From positions 35,394,033 through 35,458,032 of the forward strand of contig OY720344.1 of NCBI GenBank assembly GCA_963082975.1: a DNA stretch of 64,000 bases. Reading direction: 5' to 3'. Both the position numbers and the translations under genes were made by a program. The stretch comes from Labia minor (taxonomy: Eukaryota; Arthropoda; Insecta; Dermaptera; Spongiphoridae). How positions within the stretch are numbered: position 1 is the stretch's first letter; every line of letters starts with the position of its first letter. Under the pieces are notes generated by a model. That model saw only the letters and a list, made by a program, of their open reading frames with translations. It had not been told where the DNA came from and searched no databases. Positions 58,193 to 64,000 of this stretch are shown piece after piece.

Positions 58193-59099
58193 CATTTTAA
58201 TTAATTTACTAAAATATTTAGATCATATTTAACTTAATTTTTATTTATTCTTACTATATATTTTTGAATATTTCTTCTTTTCTATTTGAAAGTGAAAAGT
58301 AAAAAAAAAGGATATATTATTTTTAATGTTTTATGAATACAAAAATATTTTCAAAACGTCAATTAAAATGAGTAAATTATATTATTTTTTGTTTTTGTTT
58401 CAATTATTAATTACAACTATATTTCACGTGCAAAAATGATTTCTTGGTTATATAAAATTAAAATATGATTTTTTAGACAAATGATATAAACTAGATGTTT
58501 TAAATTTTGAGTAGTTTTTTAAAATTTGTTTTAAATCAAAATTATTTTTTTATATTATATTATTTTTAATTTTTAATAAATTCTCTTTTTTTGATATGAT
58601 ATTAATAAAAAATAATATTAAATTGTATATAAATTAGAATATTTGAATTTTTTTAATTTTAACACATGTAATCAATCATATGCATTAAGAATGGAAAATT
58701 TTGAAAATCAACTTGGTATTAAATTCAGAAAAAAAATACCGATATATAGAATATATATACTATTCGAATATAATTTAAAACTCTTTCTCTACTTCTATTT
58801 TAAATTTAAAAAAAACGGAGTGTTAAGAAATTAAGATGGCTTATGCAACATGGATGGGTAAATGAATTGAGCTGGAAGAGGAGGCAATTTATAATTTTCT
58901 TCTAATTCAGATTTAGGACAAATAGGACAACATTATATCAAATCTCGCTAAGAACCTTCAATGGTTCTCTGTACACAAATTGGAAAGAGTCTTGGAAAAG
59001 CGTATGACACACAATCAGTTTAAATTGAAATTTATATAAATTATCAAAGTGAAAATTTTTATTTGTTTAAATTATTTATAATGAATCAAAAAAAATTAA
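58193..59099. other. AT-rich DNA, nothing identified
   Basis: No feature recognised. Confidence 0.55.
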
Positions 59100-59245
59100 A
59101 TATATAGATCACATGATTAAGAGAAGCAAGAAACTTGAGAGAAAATAAGTGTTGGATGGAGGTCGGACATGACAGAAACTGTAAGCGAAATCTTCATGTT
59201 GCGACCAATAATTTTCAAATCCCCTAGCACCACAGAATTAGATAA
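59100..59245 (+). repeat. Decayed LINE 3' tail
   Basis: GAGAGAAAATAAGTGTTGG through CATGTTGCGACCAATAATTT and AGCACCACAGAATTAGATAA aligns with the LINE tail, with many changes. Confidence 0.55.
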
Positions 59246-59700
59246 GTTTCTTTTAAGGGAGGAAATTAACTATGATCTAAAAAAATTAGTAAATGAACTT
59301 AATAATAACAAAACAAATAAATCAATTAATTTAAATTAATACTATTAATGAATTAATATAATTAATCTATAGATTTATAACGATAATTATGTTAATTTTA
59401 TTTTATAAATTGTCTAAAGTCTCTAACTTTGCATTTTCTCAAATTTGTATTTACCAATACATAATAGTATAACATTTAAGAATTACGAATTTTTCTATTT
59501 CTTATATTCAAATTTAAAATCAGCATAGAAATTCTATTTAACTGAAATATTTTATAAATTAACTGATCAGATGTTTTTGTGTGTAATTATAAAAAAGCTA
59601 ACATGAAAATATATATATTAGTTCAATAGCTCTTGCTTGAAATCAAAATAAGAAAAACAAGTAAATATATTGGGAGTTGTCTCGAGATATATACAATAGG

Positions 59701-60350
59701 CAGTGGTGTACCTAGGGGGGTGCGGTGGGTGCGGTCCGCACCGGGCGGCATTTTTTATATTTAGTTATAGTTGTAAAAAGCAACTTATTCATTTCATATT
59801 TATTTTTTTTCTTTCTTGAATAATAAATGATTATTATGATTATTATAAGTTTATTATTTGATTTATATAAATTATGATTAACTATATGATTTCGAATATT
59901 ATTCCTCGGTGTAAATAAATGCATTTTAGTGTAAATTTTGAATTCTAATTCCAAGAACAGGATAATAATTTTATTTTATTGTATTCATTAAAATTAGTTG
60001 AATTCGTAAACGCATATTTAAGATTTTGTTCGGCAAAATTATCTTCGTTCTACAATGAGTCAATTAAGACTACAAATTCTTGCAATATTGTCAATAGAAC
60101 AAGAAATTACAAATAATATAAATTGTGAGAGCATTATACACGATTTTTCTAGTATGAAAGCTAGAAGAGTAAATATGATATAAATATGTTTACGAGTGCA
60201 TACAAATATGTGTAAAAAAATTTACTCTCTGTGTATTAATTAATATTGATTAAATAACTTAATAATTTATTTATGTGCATTAATTTATAAATTCCACTAT
60301 TTGATTGACTTATAATAAAAAGGGCGGCAAAAGTTCTAGGTACGCCACTG
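59701..60350 (+). mobile_element. hAT element, 650 bp, 8-bp TSD
   Basis: Ends CAGTGGTGTACCTAGG and CTAGGTACGCCACTG (inverted, one mismatch) with ACAATAGG on both sides. GGGCGGC blocks lie near both ends. Retains a piece of transposase. Confidence 0.9.
60034..60183 (+). pseudogene. hAT transposase C-terminal remnant (ZMYM1-like)
   Basis: An open stretch reads 'NYLRSTMSQLRLQILAILSI' then 'EQEITNNINCESIIHDF' and 'SSMKARRVNM', ending at a stop. It fits the end of hAT transposases of the zinc-finger-MYM-1-like group (NYLRSTM-QERL--LA-LSIE...F---KARR). The rest of the gene is deleted. Confidence 0.8.
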
Positions 60351-60358
60351 ACAATAGG

Positions 60359-61221
60359 ATATAGAATACGAGTAATATATAATATATATAACGTAACGCC
60401 TACGCTGTTTAGCTAATAGAAGCTTCCGAGCTTTAAAATTATTTCCAAATTTATAATTAATTCATTCTAATAAAATATCTGTCTTTATAATCAGTTGTAT
60501 TTTTTTTAATGCAGATTAAAAATACTTTGAAACTGTTGTTAATCAATGTATCACATATTAATTTTTCGTTATTATAACTTTTAATGAAATAATAATATTT
60601 AGATATATTTCAAAGACACATAATAAAATTCTTGTTTAATAAATGACAGTATTAAAAACTGACCTTTTCTATTATCTATAATTAAAAGAGAATGTTAAAA
60701 TGATTTCTATTTAAATTTCAATTGATTTTTGATTTTGATAATCATGTAGAATTCTCAGAAAATAATTGATATTGAAAGAATAAATAATTATCAGAATTTA
60801 TCATTTTTTTAGATAAATTAAACACAGTAAATTACAAGATAAAAGAAAAAAAGAAAATAAATTAGCCCTGCCGTTTGGGCGTCTCTTGAATAAATGTCAC
60901 TTTAAATTGAAAATAAAAAAATTATATTTAATTAAATGAATAATAATATCCAAATATATATTAAAAAATCAACTCATATTGAATACAAAATATTAAAAAA
61001 TAGAATAATAATAATAAATAGAAATATATATACCAATATATATATATATAAATATAGGGTACGATATATAATATATCCTATTATATTAAATGACATGAGA
61101 AAAATGAAATAGAAAAGAGATTAATTAGAAGAAAAGAAGATATATACATTTTCAAATTCTAATAAAATGTGTAAATAATTTTAAATTAAATTTTGAGTAA
61201 TGTGCAGATATATCACGTTAA

Positions 61222-61252
<31 letters not shown>

Positions 61253-61420
61253 TAAAATATCATTCATAATATGAATATGAAATAAAAAACAAATATGATA
61301 TTTTTCTATTAAAATAATTATTAAAATCAGTAAATCATTTGAGACTTTATTACAATGATGGTAGAGGTGATGTTAATTGATCGCTTTATATTGGTGAATT
61401 ATGATAATTTCAATAGAAAA
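60359..61420. other. AT-rich DNA, nothing identified
   Basis: Contains (TA)n at 61222-61246. No gene recognised. Confidence 0.5.
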
Positions 61421-61429
61421 TACACTTAC

Positions 61430-61565
61430 GATTTTGATATAGTAGAGAGAGAAAGAGCGTCATCGCCGCCCGACTGGTTTGAGTTGGCAGGCGCACTCAC
61501 AGAACGAAATCGACTCACTGACTGACTGAACGCTCGTTCACTTGACTAGGAGCCCCTGGCTTTTA
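61430..61565 (-). promoter_or_regulatory. Candidate promoter and first exon of a host gene
   Basis: A GC-richer, CpG-containing patch of non-repetitive sequence. On the minus strand it has TCAGTCAGTCAGT (arthropod initiator-like TCAGT), a short ATG-led frame in good context (GGCGGCGATGACGC), a CT-rich stretch, and a consensus donor at 61430/61429 (AAAATC|GTAAGT). The gene would extend toward lower coordinates. No downstream exon is proven; the candidate at 45.5 kb is on the same strand. Confidence 0.35.
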
Positions 61566-61589
61566 GGCAACCAGCAATACAAGCCACCT

Positions 61590-62599
61590 AATTTAAACTT
61601 GAAATATTTAAATAGTATACTCTATTATTAATTAATAATCGTATTAATTCTGCATCTAATATTTACATAAAAATTTTAAAATAAATTTATATATTTGAAT
61701 TTTCTAATATAAGAAACGAATGGTTATCAATTTTAATGGAATTTAGAAAAAAATAAACAAATAAAAATTTTAAAAGAAACTATTGGAAAATAAAATATGA
61801 TTTATAGTATAATATCAAGAGATAATATCAAGATGATAGATATATCATATATATTAGGTTTTTTGGAATATTATTTTGATATATTTTCATAAATGGGTTT
61901 AAATAGAATTATTAAAAATAGAAAAGTAAAGAGCTATTAAAAGATGATTTAATACGAGATAAAAAAAGAAAATTTAAACAAAATTTATACAAAATTGATT
62001 AAGGTACCTTAAGTCTATACCAGTCTATGCCAGTAGGTGTAGATGATTATTAAGAATAAGTAAATTTGAAAAATTACTTTATTTAATAAATTAATTAGTG
62101 TTTCATATTTTCTCTCTTTAAATGACAGTGGGGTAAAAAAGATCATCCACCCCTTTTGTATTGAATGAGGTGTGTGATTCTATCTATCTCCGATCATAAG
62201 ATTTAAAGTTTTTAACAAAATTTTCACTGATAACATTTTGTTGAAATAAGAAGACTTTAATTTTATTTTATAAATTGTCTCAAGTCCCTAACTTTGCATT
62301 TTCTCAAATTTCATATAATAATTATAATTAAAAATATTCAATAATAATCTAGCAATGAAAATAAAATATCAAAATGAAATGATCAGGAAATATTATACTC
62401 TAATTCACTATTATAACATATAAAATACTTACAAACCATAGGCGGAGGAAATATTAGGAGATATCATTGGGAGTTTAGGCCAAATCGATCAACATTAGAT
62501 CAGATATTTTCATTATGACAGATATTAGAAAAAAAACCGCGAATTCAATATTTCTGTTCACTAATTAGTTGTAGAATTAGTAAAACATACGCATGACTC
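61590..62599. other. AT-rich DNA, nothing identified
   Basis: No feature recognised. Confidence 0.5.
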
Positions 62600-62850
62600 A
62601 ATACATCCGGATAAACTTTTTCAAATTTTGATCTTCAAATTTGTCTTGAAGGTAGTAAAAAAAAGAGTAAGATGCGGAAATCAATTGTAAAATATTAGGT
62701 TATCCCGACGACTTAAATATAATAGGAGATTTGGCAATTGCAATTACAGATAGCAAGGAAAAATTAATCCAAAGTCTTAACTATAAAATCTCTTTATTAT
62801 GAAACTCTGAGAAAGTAGAATATTTCAAAATTTAAGAATTGTAATATTTG
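62600..62850 (+). pseudogene. LINE reverse-transcriptase motif C remnant
   Basis: The frame around 62690-62770 reads 'ILGYPDDLNIIGDLAIAITD' then 'SKEKLIQSL'. This is the RT active-site block of RTE-like LINEs with YPDD in place of YADD. It overlaps in type with the copy at 14.58 kb ('DDLNIKGDLAITI'), so they are the same family. Both sides are decayed. Confidence 0.75.
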
Positions 62851-62959
62851 AAAAATAAAATTCTTTAGTCAAAATGCCATTATCGTTTTTTTTTTTTTTT
62901 TTTGTTTTTATTTATTTATTGATTTATTTTTATTTTTTATACAATTATTTTATTCCTTT

Positions 62960-63341
62960 CAAAATATAAGATTTGTCGAGGTCATCAAAATAGGTATTTG
63001 TTTATGAGATGATTTAATCGTTGGAGTCAAATCTCTTTCCGCCGAGCCATTTCTTCAGGTTTGAAAACAAGAAATAGTGACTGGGGCTAAATCCGGAGAA
63101 TAGGGCGAACGAAGGAGCAATTCGTATCCCAAATCATGGATTTTCATGGAAATTCACTTTTTTCCACTTTCTTTTCAAACCACGAGGTAGTCTGCTATTA
63201 ATGGGTGTAAAACAAAAAGACCCAGTTGGTTCAAATTTCGACAGGAGTCTGCTGATAGTTGCCTCCTGACAGCAACAGTATTGTCATTTCATTTAAGAGA
63301 CGGAAAATTCGAATTGCCACGGAGTTATTGACTTGGCCTCG
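62960..63341 (-). mobile_element. Mariner fragment with one terminal repeat
   Basis: Minus strand begins CGAGGCCAAGTCAATAACTC after TA, then a short deleted interior. It retains the transposase end encoding 'SPDLAPVTISCF' and 'KKWLGGKRFDSND'. Same family as 7703-8230. The far 3' terminal repeat is lost next to a poly-T tract (62886-62902). Confidence 0.8.
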
Positions 63342-63343
63342 TA

Positions 63344-64000
63344 TATATATTAATTCAAATTCAAATTAACTTACCAATTTTAAATGGCATCATTTTATGA
63401 CAATGATAATCATCCAGTTCCTACAATATCAAAAACCCAAATGAAATACTTAATCAACTTAAAAAATTATATCAGGTATTTAACTTACCCTTTCAATGAA
63501 GAAATAACAAACTATTATCAAATATAACATACATAAATATTTAATAAAAACATAATCTAGAAGAACATTTATATATGATGATAGAAATTATCTTTGAATT
63601 TTCAATTGATAGCGAGTTATATAATATACATTATAAAATGTAATGATCTGTGAAATGAACAAATGTAAATTATATATGATTTAATAGGATGTGATTGATA
63701 ATTCATTATAATAATAATAATATTATCAAGATTTAATGGATTTGAGTGAAATTCATTTCTAAAGATACATATTACCATTTTTTCAATTATTAAGTATATT
63801 GAAAAAGGCATTGAAAAATGCTATACAAAATTAAAACTTGCATGTGAACGTAGTCAGATGCTAAATTTCTTGAAACGGATGATGAAATAAAATTCGGTTC
63901 ACTAGTAATACTATAGGTAGATTGGAGTGTTTGTAATTATGTTATAAGTAAAAGAGAAAATATACTACTATAGATACTCTAAATATTAAATGTTTTGATT
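63344..64000. other. AT-rich DNA, nothing identified
   Basis: No feature recognised up to the window end. Confidence 0.5.

Overview
The window is very AT-rich eukaryotic DNA (my impression is about three quarters A+T) packed with transposon remnants. I see no bacterial operons, no rRNA genes and no intact host protein-coding gene. The element mix is Helitrons, Helentron-associated (DINE/HINE-type) elements, mariners, hAT MITEs, an RTE-like LINE with tRNA-headed SINEs, a Gag-only LTR element and an env-bearing LTR remnant. That mix, plus a short alphaproteobacterial rpoC insert, points to an arthropod, most likely an insect with a history of Rickettsiales-type endosymbionts. I do not name the species.

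Layout. 0-4 kb: a Helitron 3' end, a hAT MITE, a 103-bp minisatellite derived from a LINE tail, a small MITE and the 5' end of an RTE-like LINE. 4.04-7.55 kb: a young LTR retrotransposon with two nearly identical LTRs and one intact 717-codon ORF. Its product combines a Gag core and two CCHC knuckles with an N-terminal stretch resembling the DNA-binding pre-SAP/SAP region of the chromatin protein DEK, and it has a long Lys/Glu-rich tail. There is no pol. 7.6-15.7 kb: mariner, hAT and HINE copies, a LINE reverse-transcriptase remnant and a solo LTR of the same DEK-Gag family. 16.7-22.4 kb: HINE-B copies and two Helitrons, each carrying a piece of the same LINE 3' end. 23.2-24.15 kb: an env-like 3' remnant with polypurine tract and LTR. 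24.5-29.8 kb: HINE-A copies, one interrupted by a 256-bp bacterial rpoC fragment, then LINE debris and an 81-bp tandem repeat. 30-46 kb: mostly featureless AT-rich DNA with scattered SINE, LINE, mariner and hAT pieces. 46-54 kb: a mariner pseudogene split by a SINE, a HINE-A pair, a foldback-like element built from inverted arrays of a short motif and itself split by a Helitron, and a Tigger-like remnant. 57.0-58.2 kb: a foldback transposon with a perfect 8-bp target duplication and seven internal 72-bp repeats. 59.7-63.3 kb: a hAT element, a GC-richer candidate first exon on the minus strand, LINE and mariner remnants.

How the parts relate. The Gag-only element must borrow polymerase from another element. 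HINEs and short Helitrons likewise need autonomous partners. SINEs and the LINE share tRNA-like head sequence. The candidate minus-strand splice signals at 61.43 and 45.54 kb are the only hints of a host gene; if they are real, much of the window could be intron.

All assignments come from reading motifs by eye. No database search or structure prediction was possible.
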